In this document: piece by piece, positions 16,940-26,222 of the stretch
How the letters are laid out: each line of letters begins with the position of its first letter
Position numbering within the stretch: position 1 is the first letter of the stretch
Assembly: GCF_022829725.1 (NCBI RefSeq)
Contig: NZ_JAKSYG010000256.1
Location: 124,001-188,000 of the forward strand
Length of the DNA: 64,000 nt
From: Methylobacterium sp. E-005
GTDB taxonomy: Bacteria; Pseudomonadota; Alphaproteobacteria; Rhizobiales; Beijerinckiaceae
Direction: 5' to 3'
Program-made: the position numbers and the translations under genes
The notes under the pieces: generated by a model
What the model saw: only the letters and a program-made list of their open reading frames with translations
The model's database searches: none
What the model was told of the DNA's origin: nothing

Positions 16940-19900
16940 TCGGCGGCCTCCGGCAACAGCGCGTCGGCCGGCAGGGCGTTGCGCCGGCTGTGCCAGAGGC
17001 CACGGTCACGCGCCTCGTCGAAGCGCTCGAGGATGGCCCGGGCCGCCGCTGGATTCGCAGCACGCAGGCGATCGAACACCTCGGCGTCGGCGATCCAGGC
17101 CCCGTAGAGCCGGTCGAAGCCGGCATCGCTCACGGCATCGCTCGCGGCGGCGAGCACGAACACCGCGTCGAGCCCCTGAGCCAGTTCCTGAGCCCCCCGG
17201 TAGCCGTGGCGGAGCTGTGCGGCGATCCATCGGGGATCGGCGAGCCGTCCACCGATCAGGCGCGCCGCATCCTCCCGGGCGGTGCGGGCCTTCGGACGCT
17301 CCGGCACCGAGACGTCGAGGCTGTAGAGCGCCGGACGGGCATCCTGCAGGGCCGCCGCGGCCGCGAAGCCGCCCATCGCGTCGACGGCGGCGTCGCCGTC
17401 GAACAGGTCGCGCTCGGCCGCGTCGAAGGCGTGCAGATAGGCGTCGGCTGCGGCGACCCGGGCGGCGAAATCCGCGTCCGGCCCCTCGCGGTCGCCGTAG
17501 GCGTGGGCGCTGGCCGCCAGATAGGCGCGGCCGAGATCGCCTTGCGTGTCCCAGGTTCCGTCGAGGGCGGTGGCGGCCGTCCCGGCGCCGTAGCGGCCCG
17601 GCGCCGCGCCGTAGACCCGGGCCGCCCTCTCGCCGCGCCTGCGGGACGCCGCCAGGGGGTTCTCGTCGTCCGCCTCATCCCGGTCGGCCACCGCGCGGGC
17701 GGCGCGGTCGATCAGTGCCAGCGTGTCCGGGAACGTGTCGCGGAAAGCCCCCGAGACCCGCACCGTCACGTCGATGCGCGGCCGGTCGAGCATCGCCAGG
17801 GGCAGGATCTCGAACCCGGTGACGCGGGTACTGGCATGGTCCCAGACTGGCCGGACACCCATCAGCGCCAGCGCGTGCGCCACGTCCTCGCCACCGGTGC
17901 GCAGGGTCGGCGAGGCCCAGAGATCCATCACGATCCGTGCGGGATAGGCGCCCTCGTCCTGAAGGTAGCGCGTCACCACGACATCGGCGGCCTTCGCTCC
18001 CAACAGTGCGGCCGCGCGGCTCGGGATCGCCCGCGGATCGAGGGTCGCGAGGTTGCGTCCGGTGGGCAGCACATCCGCGCGCCCGCGCGACGGCGAGCCG
18101 GACGGGCCGGGCTCCACGAACCGGCCGTCGAGGGCGGCGCGGAGGCCGGCCCGCTCGGCCGCCGCGCTCTCCGCCACCGGGGTGGGGGCACCGTCGGGCG
18201 CACGACCGAAGACATGCAGGCCATCGCGGAAGCTGGTCTCGCCGAGGTCGCAGAGATGGGCGTCGAGCCGGGTCAGTGCCTCGTCCATCGGCGTGTCGGC
18301 GTCGATGCCGGCTCCGTCGAGCAGCCCGGAATCGCGCGCCTCCTCCAGGATGGTTTGCGCGATCAGGGCGGCGCGGCGGGGATCGAGGACGCTGGCGGCG
18401 GCGTATTCCTCCACAAGTTCGCGCAGCCGGGCAGCCTCGGGCGAGAGGTCGTGGGTGGCGACCTGCGGCGTCAGGTGCCCCAGCGCGATGCCACCGAGAC
18501 GGCGCTTGAGCGGCGCGGCTTCGCCGGGATCATCGACGATGAACGGATAGACCACCGGGAGGGCGCCGATGCAGAGCGCCGGGAAGCAATTCGGCGACAG
18601 GGCCACGGCCTTGCCGGGCAGCCACTCGGTCGTGCCGTGGGTACCGAGCTGGACCAGCGCGTCGAAATGGTGCCGCAGCCCGAGATGGAAGGCGAGATAG
18701 GCGTGGGTCGGGACGCGCTCGGGATCGTGGTAGCCGGCCTTGCGGTCGGGATCGCGCCCGCGGTCGGGCTGAAGGAACACCGTGAGGCCGCCGCGCACAG
18801 GATCCATCGGGCCGGCCGTCACCATCCGAAATCGGAAGGCGCCCTCTTGGCACGCGGCGTCGGACTCCGGCCCGCCCCAGGCGTCGGTGATCGGAGTGCG
18901 GGTCGCCTCCGGCAGGCTGTCGAGCCACGCCCGATAGCGGGCGAGCGGCACGCAGAACGCTGCCGGCCCCTCGGTGAGAGCCGTCATCAACGCGCCGGCC
19001 TCGGGCAGGTCGCACCCAGCGTAACCCGCGCTGGCGAGGTCCGCGGCGATGACCCGGGCGCTTTCCGGCGTGTCGAGCCCGACCGCGAAGCCCGCTCGGC
19101 CGCCCCGCGCAGGATAATCGGACAGGACCATCGCGATACGCCGCTCGGCCCGGGGCAGGGCAGCCAGCCGTAACCAGCCGGCGACCCGGTCGGAGAGCGC
19201 CGCGATCCCCGGCGCGTAGGGTACGGCCCGGCGCTCGGCGAAACCCTCAATCTCGGGCTCTTCCTCCTTGAAGGAGATCGGGAACCCGGAAAGGCGGCCG
19301 TCGAATTCCGGCAGCGCCACCTGCATGGCGAGATCGGCCGCCCCAAGCCCGCGGGCCGAGGCGTCCCAGGCCGCGCGCGGGGACGCGACGGTGAAAGCCT
19401 GGAGCACCGGGCAGTCGGCACCGTCGAGGACGAAGTCGATCCCGTCCTCGCGGGCCGAGAACGCGGTGGCGGCGATGACGAGATCGGGGCGCCGCGCCCG
19501 CACGGCGTCCGCGACCGCGGCGGCGGCTCCGGGCTCCTTCAGGCTCGATACCGCCATCGGCAGGACGCCGATCCCGCGGGCGCGCAGGGCCGCGATCAGG
19601 GCAACAAACGGGGCCGTGTCGCCGCCGAGCACGGCCGAACGGTAGACCAGCAGCAGCACGAGCGGCTCGGCCGGTGCGCCCGCGAGCGGAATCGCGGTCC
19701 TCGCCGCTGCGAGGGCCTGATCGAGGGGCGGCGTGCTGCAGCCCGGGCACCACGCGAAGCCGCGGGGCAGCGGGAGGGGCGGCTCGACCGGGAGGTCGGT
19801 GCCTGTCCGGGCGGCGAGCAGCCCCAGCATCCGGCGCAGGTTCTCGGGCCCGCCAGCGCGGAAATAGGTGTCGAGCCGGTCCGCCAGCGCGGGGTCGGTC

Positions 19901-20280
19901 GAGAAGGCGGCGAGCCGCGGATCGGGCCGGTCGTCCCCCGGCAGCACCGCGAGCACGACTCCGTGCGCCCGTGCGGCCTCGGCGCAGCGCTCGACGCCGT
20001 AGCGCCAGTAATCCAGGCCGCCGAGGCAGCGGATCACGACGATGCGGGCGCGCGATACGACCCGGTCCACGTAGAGATCGACCGACAATGGATGGCGCAG
20101 CTTGGCCAGCTTGGCGAGGCGCAGGCTCGGCAGACCCGGCTCGGCGGCATGGGCCCGCGCGATCCCGGTGAGGTCGCTGTCGGTGAAGGACAGCACCACG
20201 CAATCGCCGGGCCGCTGCCCGAGATCCAAAGCCGCCTCACCCTCATCGAGGGAGACGGCATCGATGCGCACCAGATGCAT
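16936..20280 (-). CDS. cobN: Cobaltochelatase subunit CobN
   Basis: Large subunit of the ATP-dependent aerobic cobaltochelatase (CobNST), which inserts Co2+ into hydrogenobyrinate a,c-diamide. 1114 residues, at the short end of the family. The hallmark segment LGTHGTTEWLPGKAVALSP includes His548, shared with the Mg-chelatase H subunit. The nearby YHDPERVPTHAYLAF and DLWASPTLRTGGEDVAHALALMGVRP are also CobN-like. The partner subunits CobS and CobT are not in the window and must lie elsewhere. It follows cobW after a 46-bp gap. Confidence 0.95.
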   Translation of the reverse strand: MHLVRIDAVSLDEGEAALDLGQRPGDCVVLSFTDSDLTGIARAHAAEPGLPSLRLAKLAKLRHPLSVDLYVDRVVSRARIVVIRCLGGLDYWRYGVERCAEAARAHGVVLAVLPGDDRPDPRLAAFSTDPALADRLDTYFRAGGPENLRRMLGLLAARTGTDLPVEPPLPLPRGFAWCPGCSTPPLDQALAAARTAIPLAGAPAEPLVLLLVYRSAVLGGDTAPFVALIAALRARGIGVLPMAVSSLKEPGAAAAVADAVRARRPDLVIAATAFSAREDGIDFVLDGADCPVLQAFTVASPRAAWDASARGLGAADLAMQVALPEFDGRLSGFPISFKEEEPEIEGFAERRAVPYAPGIAALSDRVAGWLRLAALPRAERRIAMVLSDYPARGGRAGFAVGLDTPESARVIAADLASAGYAGCDLPEAGALMTALTEGPAAFCVPLARYRAWLDSLPEATRTPITDAWGGPESDAACQEGAFRFRMVTAGPMDPVRGGLTVFLQPDRGRDPDRKAGYHDPERVPTHAYLAFHLGLRHHFDALVQLGTHGTTEWLPGKAVALSPNCFPALCIGALPVVYPFIVDDPGEAAPLKRRLGGIALGHLTPQVATHDLSPEAARLRELVEEYAAASVLDPRRAALIAQTILEEARDSGLLDGAGIDADTPMDEALTRLDAHLCDLGETSFRDGLHVFGRAPDGAPTPVAESAAAERAGLRAALDGRFVEPGPSGSPSRGRADVLPTGRNLATLDPRAIPSRAAALLGAKAADVVVTRYLQDEGAYPARIVMDLWASPTLRTGGEDVAHALALMGVRPVWDHASTRVTGFEILPLAMLDRPRIDVTVRVSGAFRDTFPDTLALIDRAARAVADRDEADDENPLAASRRRGERAARVYGAAPGRYGAGTAATALDGTWDTQGDLGRAYLAASAHAYGDREGPDADFAARVAAADAYLHAFDAAERDLFDGDAAVDAMGGFAAAAALQDARPALYSLDVSVPERPKARTAREDAARLIGGRLADPRWIAAQLRHGYRGAQELAQGLDAVFVLAAASDAVSDAGFDRLYGAWIADAEVFDRLRAANPAAARAILERFDEARDRGLWHSRRNALPADALLPEAAE

Positions 20281-20326
20281 CGCGCCCGTCCCTAAGCCGT
20301 GTCCGGACCGGCGCGCGCGACCAGTC

Positions 20327-21361
20327 TCATCCCGCGAGCGCCGCTGCCACCGCGTCCCGGTCGAACCCCTTGAGGCCGATCACCACGAGCGCCCCGTCAC
20401 GCGCCTCGCCCGCCCGCCAGGGCCGGTCGAAATGGTGGGTGACGCGCCGGCCGACACCCTGCACCACGAGGCGCATCGCCTTGCCCTCGACCTCGGCGAA
20501 TCCCTTGATCCGCAGCACGCCCGCAGTCTCGGCTGCCGACTCGACGCGGGCCGCGAGATCCGCCGCCGTCACTGCCGGGCGGATCGGCAGCGCCACCGTC
20601 TCGAAATCGTCGTGGTCGTGATCCTCGCCCTCGCCGTGATGGGAGGGGCGGGCGTCCAGATCGTCCTCGGCGGCGGCACCGAGGCCCAGCAGCACCCGCG
20701 GATCGATCGCGCCCTTCTCGGTCTCCACCACCTTCACGGCCCGGGGCAGGTGGCCCTCCACCTCGGCCCGGACCCGGGCGCGGGTGTCCGCGTCGATCAG
20801 ATCGGCCTTGTTGAGCACCACGAGGTCGGCGCACAGGAGCTGGTCCTCGAACACCTCCTCCAGCGGGTTGTCGTGATCGACCGACTGGTCGGCGGCGCGC
20901 TGGGCGGCCAGGGCCTCCGGATCCTCCGCGAAGGCGCCCGCGGCCACCGCCGGCCCGTCGACCACCGCGACCACGCCGTCCACCGTCACCCGCGAGCGGA
21001 TCGCCGGCCATTGAAACGCCTGGACCAGCGGCTTCGGAAGGGCGAGCCCGGAGGTCTCGATCAGGATGTGCTCCGGCGGCTCGGCCCGGGCGAGCAGGGT
21101 CTCCAAGGCCGGCACGAAATCGTCCGCCACCGTGCAGCAGATGCAGCCGTTCGGCAGCTCGACGATGGCGTCCTCGGTGCAGCCCTCGACCCCGCAGGCG
21201 GCCAGGAACGACTTGTCGAAGCCGACATCACCGAACTCGTTGACCAGGATGGCGAGGCGGCGGCCCTTCGCGTTCTCGATCACGTGGCGGACGAGCGTCG
21301 TCTTGCCGGCGCCGAGGAAGCCCGTGACGATCGTGCAGGGGATCTTGGCAACGATGGTCAT
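20327..21361 (-). CDS. cobW: CobW, metal-chaperone GTPase
   Basis: G3E-family GTPase thought to deliver cobalt during B12 synthesis, 344 residues. Walker A is GFLGAGKTT (14-22), followed by LVNEFGDVGFDKS. The metal-binding CICC motif lies at residues 73-76 and the base-recognition element is VLNKADL. A histidine/acidic insertion (HHGEGEDHDHDD) near the start of the C-terminal CobW_C domain could bind metal. The ATG at 21361 overlaps the DUF1636 stop. The position between the cobalt importer and cobN fits cobalt handover. Confidence 0.94.
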   Translation of the reverse strand: MTIVAKIPCTIVTGFLGAGKTTLVRHVIENAKGRRLAILVNEFGDVGFDKSFLAACGVEGCTEDAIVELPNGCICCTVADDFVPALETLLARAEPPEHILIETSGLALPKPLVQAFQWPAIRSRVTVDGVVAVVDGPAVAAGAFAEDPEALAAQRAADQSVDHDNPLEEVFEDQLLCADLVVLNKADLIDADTRARVRAEVEGHLPRAVKVVETEKGAIDPRVLLGLGAAAEDDLDARPSHHGEGEDHDHDDFETVALPIRPAVTAADLAARVESAAETAGVLRIKGFAEVEGKAMRLVVQGVGRRVTHHFDRPWRAGEARDGALVVIGLKGFDRDAVAAALAG

Positions 21362-21759
21362 TCGGCGGCCTCCAGGGTGCCGGCCGGGAGCGGGCGCGGT
21401 GCGGGGAAGGGGGGGATCCGGGCGATCACGCCCTTTTTGAATTCGGTCGGGCGCTCGCGCCACGGCACGATACCGTCCGGCGTCGCCGCGTAGGCAGCGA
21501 GCCCAGCCAGGATGGTCTCGGCGGAGGCGGCCGGGTCCATGTCACCATACACGTAGGTCCAGCGATCGGCCGCGGCGACCGCCACCGTGCAGGGCCGCTT
21601 GCAGACCGACAGACATTCCACCGGCTCGACGCGCAGATCCGGTGTCGTGCCGGCGCGATCCCTCAAAGCGTCGAGGAGGCGGGCCCCGGCCCGGGGGCCG
21701 TCCGGATCATCGCCCACGCGGCGACAGGTGGTACAGACGTAGAGGACAGTCTCAGCCAC
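21358..21759 (-). CDS. DUF1636 thioredoxin-like 2Fe-2S protein of the cobW neighbourhood
   Basis: 133-residue small protein starting at a GTG (21759) and overlapping the cbtA stop. It has the cysteine pattern YVCTTCRRV (Cys9, Cys12) and VECLSVCKRPCTV, as in thioredoxin-like 2Fe-2S ferredoxins, and a conserved RPTEFKKGVIARIPP tail. DUF1636 proteins recur next to cobW/cobN in alphaproteobacteria, but the function is not established. An electron-transfer or metal-handling role in cobalt insertion is an inference. Confidence 0.85.
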   Translation of the reverse strand: MAETVLYVCTTCRRVGDDPDGPRAGARLLDALRDRAGTTPDLRVEPVECLSVCKRPCTVAVAAADRWTYVYGDMDPAASAETILAGLAAYAATPDGIVPWRERPTEFKKGVIARIPPFPAPRPLPAGTLEAAE

Positions 21760-22489
21760 GGGCCATCCCCCGGGTCGTCTCGCGCCCGAAGACCTGCCAT
21801 GCCCGGCCCAGCCCGAGGCCGAGCAGCATCCAGAACACGAAGCTGATCGCCAGGGAGCGGGCGGCGAACTGCGCGGCCAAAGCCGCCGGCAGCGCGGACG
21901 CACCCTCCGGCGCCTGCGGCGCGCCGACCATGTGTGGTGCGATGATCAGGACGAGGCCGCCCAGGATGGCGATCAAGGCCCGGCGCACCGCAATCAGGTA
22001 GAGACCCATGGCGGTCGCCGCCGCAGTCATCACCCACCACGCCTGACGGACGGCGAGCGGCGCCGCCTCGCTGCCGGGCAGCTCCGGCGGCAGGCCGAGG
22101 CCCGGGGCCAGGGCGACGCTGGCGAATCCGGCGACCGCGAAGGCGAGGGCGATCTGCGGCGTCGGCTCCCGCCCGCAGGCGAGCATCACGGCGCCGAGGA
22201 GCAGCGCGTAACCGACGGCGCCGACCAGCGTCGCCAGTCCGGTATAAGCCATGCGCGGCAGGCCAGCGCCCGGTTGCCATTCCGGCGCAGCGTCCGGCGT
22301 CGCGTGATCGTGGCCGGCATGCGCGAGGACGATCGGCAGCGCGCGGGCGGCCTGATGGCTGGGCTCGGCCTGCTCGAAGCGCTCGGCCGCCACGATCAGG
22401 GGAGAGGTCAGCGTGAGTTCGAGGCCCGTCACGACGACGGCCGCGAAGAAGCCGGCAGCCAGAGCCGCCGACAGAAGCCGGATGATCAT
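21752..22489 (-). CDS. cbtA: Cobalt transporter subunit CbtA
   Basis: Predicted secondary cobalt importer subunit, 245 residues with about six hydrophobic segments (first at 5-30, last at about 210-230). It has a His-rich periplasmic-type loop LAHAGHDHATPD near residue 56. CbtA and the small CbtB recur together under cobalamin riboswitches in alphaproteobacteria, exactly as here. The gene starts 16 bp after cbtB. Confidence 0.9.
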   Translation of the reverse strand: MIIRLLSAALAAGFFAAVVVTGLELTLTSPLIVAAERFEQAEPSHQAARALPIVLAHAGHDHATPDAAPEWQPGAGLPRMAYTGLATLVGAVGYALLLGAVMLACGREPTPQIALAFAVAGFASVALAPGLGLPPELPGSEAAPLAVRQAWWVMTAAATAMGLYLIAVRRALIAILGGLVLIIAPHMVGAPQAPEGASALPAALAAQFAARSLAISFVFWMLLGLGLGRAWQVFGRETTRGMARG

Positions 22490-22505
22490 CCCTGGGACGA
22501 TGGCG

Positions 22506-22688
22506 TCAGTGACAGGGGAAGTTCTGGGTGTGCCGGAAGTCGTGGGCCGCGTTGTGGAACGCGATTGCCGGCGAGAATCCGACCATGAACAGCAGGCCGA
22601 GGCCGAGGACGGCCGCGAGCGCCACGGCGATCGGGCGCTCCGACGCGCGGGTGCCGACGGTGACGGGAGCGAGGGTCGAGGTCGTCAT
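22506..22688 (-). CDS. cbtB: Cobalt transporter subunit CbtB
   Basis: 60-residue protein with one transmembrane helix (VALAAVLGLGLLFMVGFSP). It ends in the family's histidine-rich tail FHNAAHDFRHTQNFPCH, the presumed cobalt-binding site. The ATG at 22688 has GGAGAC correctly spaced upstream; an ATG at 22694 is too close to it. It is the first gene after the cobalamin riboswitch. Confidence 0.9.
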   Translation of the reverse strand: MTTSTLAPVTVGTRASERPIAVALAAVLGLGLLFMVGFSPAIAFHNAAHDFRHTQNFPCH

Positions 22689-22734
22689 GGGCATGTCTCC
22701 AACCGCCCCACCGGCGGCAAAACGGAATCCTGTC

Positions 22735-22900
22735 GTGACGGCAGGTCTCCTGGCTCGCGGCTCGACGCCCCTGCCGCCTTCCCGGATCGCTCCGGTGGCC
22801 CTCGGCAGGCGCTCGCCGCTCACAGTTGCGGGGGCAGCCGCGGCATCGAGGCTCGCGCCCCTCACCGCATTCCCTTTTCACCCCGTCGCCGGGGCACCGT
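22735..22900 (-). ncRNA. Cobalamin (AdoCbl) riboswitch in the cbtB leader
   Basis: Read on the reverse strand, the leader shows the conserved elements in order. First comes GGTGCCCC, then GGGTGAAAAGGGAATGCGGTG. GCTGCCCCCGCAACTGTGA and GCCACCGG followed by GGGAAGGC come next. The B12 box AGCCAGGAGACCTGCC lies at 22740-22755. It ends about 50 bp before the cbtB ATG, so it probably controls translation or elongation into cbtB-cbtA-DUF1636-cobW-cobN-cobGHIJ. Boundaries are approximate. Confidence 0.93.
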
Positions 22901-23055
22901 CACGTGATCGTTGTAGACACATGAAAGCCCTCGCACAACGGAGGCGCAGCGGAATCATGTCCGCGGCCCCGCGATCGGCGGGTGGGACGGGTGTCCATAG
23001 GGTCGCGATGGCCGCGCCGCTAGTCCATAGCCCCGAACTCTGATGCGTGAACGTG

Positions 23056-24078
23056 ATGAGAATCCTGTCGCTGACCCTCGCCCTCCTCGCGGCAGCATCC
23101 CTGCCGGCCCGGGCCGACGACACCGAGGGCGCGCTTAAGGCGGGCGGCCTCGTCCTCGAACCCGGAAGCGCGATCACGCTCGTAGCGGAAGACCTTTACC
23201 TCTCGGAACAGGTGGTGAAGGCCGATTACCGGTTTCGCAATCCGACCGGCGCAGATATCCAGGCCACTCTGACCTTCCCGATGCCCGATCTCGTCGGCGC
23301 GGCTGCGATGGCCGTTTCCATCCCCGATCCGGCGCAGGCCAATTTCCTGGCCTTCGAGGCCGCGGTCGATGGCCAAGCCGTCCCCTGGCAACTCGATCAG
23401 CGCGCATTCCTGATGCGTGAGGGGCAAGCCTTCGAGATCACCGACGAGCTGAAGAGCCTGGGAATTCCCCTGGTGCCGACCGTCGCGGCAACGGCGGTAC
23501 CCCTGCGCCGTCTCTCGGAACAGCGCAGAAAATCCCTGATCGAGGCCGGTTTCCTCGACCGGCAAGTGCATCGGGACGGGACAATCTCCGACGTCCCGCT
23601 CTGGACGCTGAAATCGCGCTATGCACGGCGGCTGACCTTTCCGGCCGGACGGGAGGTCACGGTCCACCAGAGCTTCACACCGAGCCTTGGGGCCCAATCC
23701 AGCCTGTCGTTCGGCTCTCCGGATCTGGGGCCGTCGCAGATGGCGCGCTACGCGGACAGGTTCTGCACGGACCCCGCCTTCGCTCGGACGGCCCAGGCCC
23801 TGTATCGGCGGGCAAGTGCGGATGGCAGCCGCTTTTTCCAGGCTTACGAGCAGTCTCTCACTTACGGGGTCCCCACCGGTACCGGGGCGATCGGCACGTT
23901 CAGGCTGATCGTGGACAAGGGCGACCCGGTCACGTTGGTCGCGTTCTGCGGCAGCAATCTCAAGAAGACCGGTCCGACCACCGTCGAGATGGTTGTAAAA
24001 GACTATGTTCCGCAGCGCGATATCGACGTGCTCTTTCTGAAGAGTGCGTCGCGCGTGTCAGCCGCGCCGCCGATCTGA
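23056..24078 (+). CDS. DUF4424 family exported protein
   Basis: About 340 residues with a Sec signal peptide (MRILSLTLALLAAASLPARADD). The mature region opens TEGALKAGGLVLEPGSAITLVAEDLYLSEQVVKADYRFRNPTG, the typical DUF4424 N-terminus, predicted all-beta. Function unknown; the protein should be periplasmic. GTG 23047 is an alternative start three codons upstream. It is divergent from the riboswitch-controlled operon across about 150 bp, but nothing shows that it is part of the B12 regulon. Confidence 0.75.
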   Translation: MRILSLTLALLAAASLPARADDTEGALKAGGLVLEPGSAITLVAEDLYLSEQVVKADYRFRNPTGADIQATLTFPMPDLVGAAAMAVSIPDPAQANFLAFEAAVDGQAVPWQLDQRAFLMREGQAFEITDELKSLGIPLVPTVAATAVPLRRLSEQRRKSLIEAGFLDRQVHRDGTISDVPLWTLKSRYARRLTFPAGREVTVHQSFTPSLGAQSSLSFGSPDLGPSQMARYADRFCTDPAFARTAQALYRRASADGSRFFQAYEQSLTYGVPTGTGAIGTFRLIVDKGDPVTLVAFCGSNLKKTGPTTVEMVVKDYVPQRDIDVLFLKSASRVSAAPPI

Positions 24079-24137
24079 CGGCGGGCCCGGCGCGGCGTTC
24101 CGCGAAGACCCTTCCGCCCTGGCGAAGCCATCTGCCG

Positions 24138-25715
24138 TCAGGGCACATCCTTCGCGTTCCGGGGTGCCGCATCCCCGTCGCGGGCCTTGAGGGCCTCCGC
24201 GTAGAGCCGCGCCACATCCTTATGGAACGCCGCCCGCGAATCGGGCCGGGTGTAGAACATGTGCCCACCCGGATAGGCCGCCAGATCCAGGCGGCCGGCC
24301 GCGTAGGCGGGGACCTGGGCGAGCAGGAGCTTCGAGGCGAAGTACGGGGTCACGAGATCCGTGAAGCCGTGCGCCACGAGGACGCGCAGGCGCCCGTCGA
24401 GCGCCAGCGCACCCTTGAGGTTGGACAGCACCTCCGGCGCCTGCCGGCCCGAGCCCCAGCTCCAGCCGTGGTTCACGGCGTTGTTCAGGAGCTCGTAGCG
24501 CATGTTCGGCACCGGCCATTTCAATGTCCGGGCGTAGAGATCGAGCATCGCGCTGGTGAGCGGCGCCTGGAGCGCGGTGAGCTGGGGATCGTCGAAGCTC
24601 GACTGCGCGGCATCCGGGTTCGGGTCCCAGCCGGTGATCCCGGTGTCGTAGGCGCTGGCGACACGGCCCTGGGTCCGGTCGATCTCACGCTGGACGCTGC
24701 GGGTGGAGAGCCGGGCCGCCTGAGCCCGCACGAGCGCGGCGTCAAGCCCGACCAGGGGCGCGACCCTCTCGGTCATCCGCGCCACCGCGCCAGCATCCGA
24801 CGGACCCTTGAGCAGATCCGCCAGGTAGGGGCCGGAGGCGTAGGCCTCGGCGTCGCCAAGCAGGGCCGGCGTCGGCACGGTGCCCTTCCGCTCCAGCGCG
24901 CCGGCCGCGAGGGAGGGGAGCTTGAGCACGTAGCCCCAGGGGTTGGCCCGGGGCGTCTCCAGCCACCCGAAATCAAGCACCGGCGACAGCAGCACCATCC
25001 CGGACAGGCCGACGCCGATCTCGTCCTGCAGTTTCTCGGCGATCAAGGGTCCCCGAAACCCGCCGTAGCTCTCGCCGACATAGAATTTCGGCGCCGCCAT
25101 GCGGTCATTGACCCGCAGATAGCGGGCGATGACGGCCGCCAGGGTCGAGGCGTCGGAATCGATCGACCAGTAGGCCTTGCCGTTGCCATCCGCCGCGCGG
25201 CTGTAGCCGGTGCCGACCGGATCGATGAAGACGAGGTCGGTAAAGTCGAGCCACGTGCCGTCATTGGCGGTGAGCGCCACCGGCTGGGACGGGCTGATGC
25301 TGTCGCCGCCCGTGGGTAGCCGCCAGGGGCCGATCGCGCCGATGTTGAGATAGGCCGAGGCCGCGCCCGGGCCGCCGTTGATCGCGAAGGTGACGGGGCG
25401 CGTGCGACCAGCCTCCGGCGCCATCGTGTAGGCCACGTAGGCGATCTCGGCCTGTAGCTTGCCGGATTCGTCAACCAGCGGCAGGCTGCCCGCGGTCGCG
25501 GTGAAGGCGAGGCTCCGGCCGTCCGGCAGCGTAACGCTCTGCTGCGTCACCGAATCGGGCGGCAGACGGCGGCCCTCAGGGCCGCGGGGAGCCTGCCGGG
25601 CTTCCGGCTGGGGATGGCCGTGCGGGGCATCCTGCGCACTGAGCGGGAGGGATGAGCCGAGCGCCAGGACGAGGCCGAGCGCAGGGGCGAGGCGTTTCTT
25701 GAGGGTCACGGTCAC
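24138..25715 (-). CDS. Secreted S10 family serine carboxypeptidase-like protein
   Basis: 525 residues with a signal peptide (KKRLAPALGLVLALGSSLPLSAQ). It is an alpha/beta-hydrolase of peptidase family S10. The oxyanion region is FAINGGPGAASAYLNIGAIGP, the nucleophile is Ser216 in GESYGG, and the likely acid and base are Asp453 (GFTDLVTPYF) and His485 (GGHMFYTRP). Likely a periplasmic or secreted C-terminal exopeptidase. The GTG start at 25715 overlaps the holC stop (GTGA). The coupling to a replication gene looks incidental. Confidence 0.88.
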   Translation of the reverse strand: MTVTLKKRLAPALGLVLALGSSLPLSAQDAPHGHPQPEARQAPRGPEGRRLPPDSVTQQSVTLPDGRSLAFTATAGSLPLVDESGKLQAEIAYVAYTMAPEAGRTRPVTFAINGGPGAASAYLNIGAIGPWRLPTGGDSISPSQPVALTANDGTWLDFTDLVFIDPVGTGYSRAADGNGKAYWSIDSDASTLAAVIARYLRVNDRMAAPKFYVGESYGGFRGPLIAEKLQDEIGVGLSGMVLLSPVLDFGWLETPRANPWGYVLKLPSLAAGALERKGTVPTPALLGDAEAYASGPYLADLLKGPSDAGAVARMTERVAPLVGLDAALVRAQAARLSTRSVQREIDRTQGRVASAYDTGITGWDPNPDAAQSSFDDPQLTALQAPLTSAMLDLYARTLKWPVPNMRYELLNNAVNHGWSWGSGRQAPEVLSNLKGALALDGRLRVLVAHGFTDLVTPYFASKLLLAQVPAYAAGRLDLAAYPGGHMFYTRPDSRAAFHKDVARLYAEALKARDGDAAPRNAKDVP

Positions 25716-26164
25716 GCCTTCTTGTTCCAGCGGCCCGAATCGTCCTGCTGCCAGTAGGCCACCGTGTGGCCGGCCTCCTTGGCCTGCTTCCACTGCTCGC
25801 GGGCACGCAGCAGGGCGTCCTGATCGGTCCCGTCGAACAGGATGCAGATCCGCTCGTAGGCATCCGCATCCGGCGGCAGGTCCGCGCCCTCCACGAGGAA
25901 GCGGATCGAGGCCGTGTTGGGGTTCACGTCCCGGAGCGTCAGCACCACCGGCTGGCTGCCCGCATCGGGCTCCCGGTCGGTGCCGTGCGGCAGGAAGCTC
26001 TCGTCCGTATAGGTCCAAAGGTGGTCGTCGAGCGCCTGCAGGCGCTCCTCGCTGGCCGCTTGGATCGCGGCCTGCCAGCCACGGTCGAGGGAGCGCTCGA
26101 CGAGGTTCGGCAGCACCTTCTCCAGGGGCTGTCGCTGCATGTGGTAGAACAGGATCTCGGTCAC
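25712..26164 (-). CDS. holC: DNA polymerase III chi subunit HolC
   Basis: 150-residue clamp-loader accessory protein that links polymerase III to SSB. It starts VTEILFYHMQRQPLEKVLPNLVERSLDRGW. Family blocks are LDDHLWTYTDESFLPHG, ERICILFDGTD and a terminal AYWQQDDSGRWNKKA. A GTG start at 26164 is chosen because the protein then begins exactly where HolC homologues do. It sits downstream of pyrG on the same strand. Confidence 0.88.
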   Translation of the reverse strand: MTEILFYHMQRQPLEKVLPNLVERSLDRGWQAAIQAASEERLQALDDHLWTYTDESFLPHGTDREPDAGSQPVVLTLRDVNPNTASIRFLVEGADLPPDADAYERICILFDGTDQDALLRAREQWKQAKEAGHTVAYWQQDDSGRWNKKA

Positions 26165-26222
26165 GGTGACAGGAATATAGGGTCTCGTGCCGCGACGCGA
26201 GGAGCGGCGCGCCGCCGCGGCG

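Noticed and set aside
16687..19173. 828-residue forward open frame opposite cobN
   Set aside because: Antisense shadow; CobN on the reverse strand has complete family motifs.
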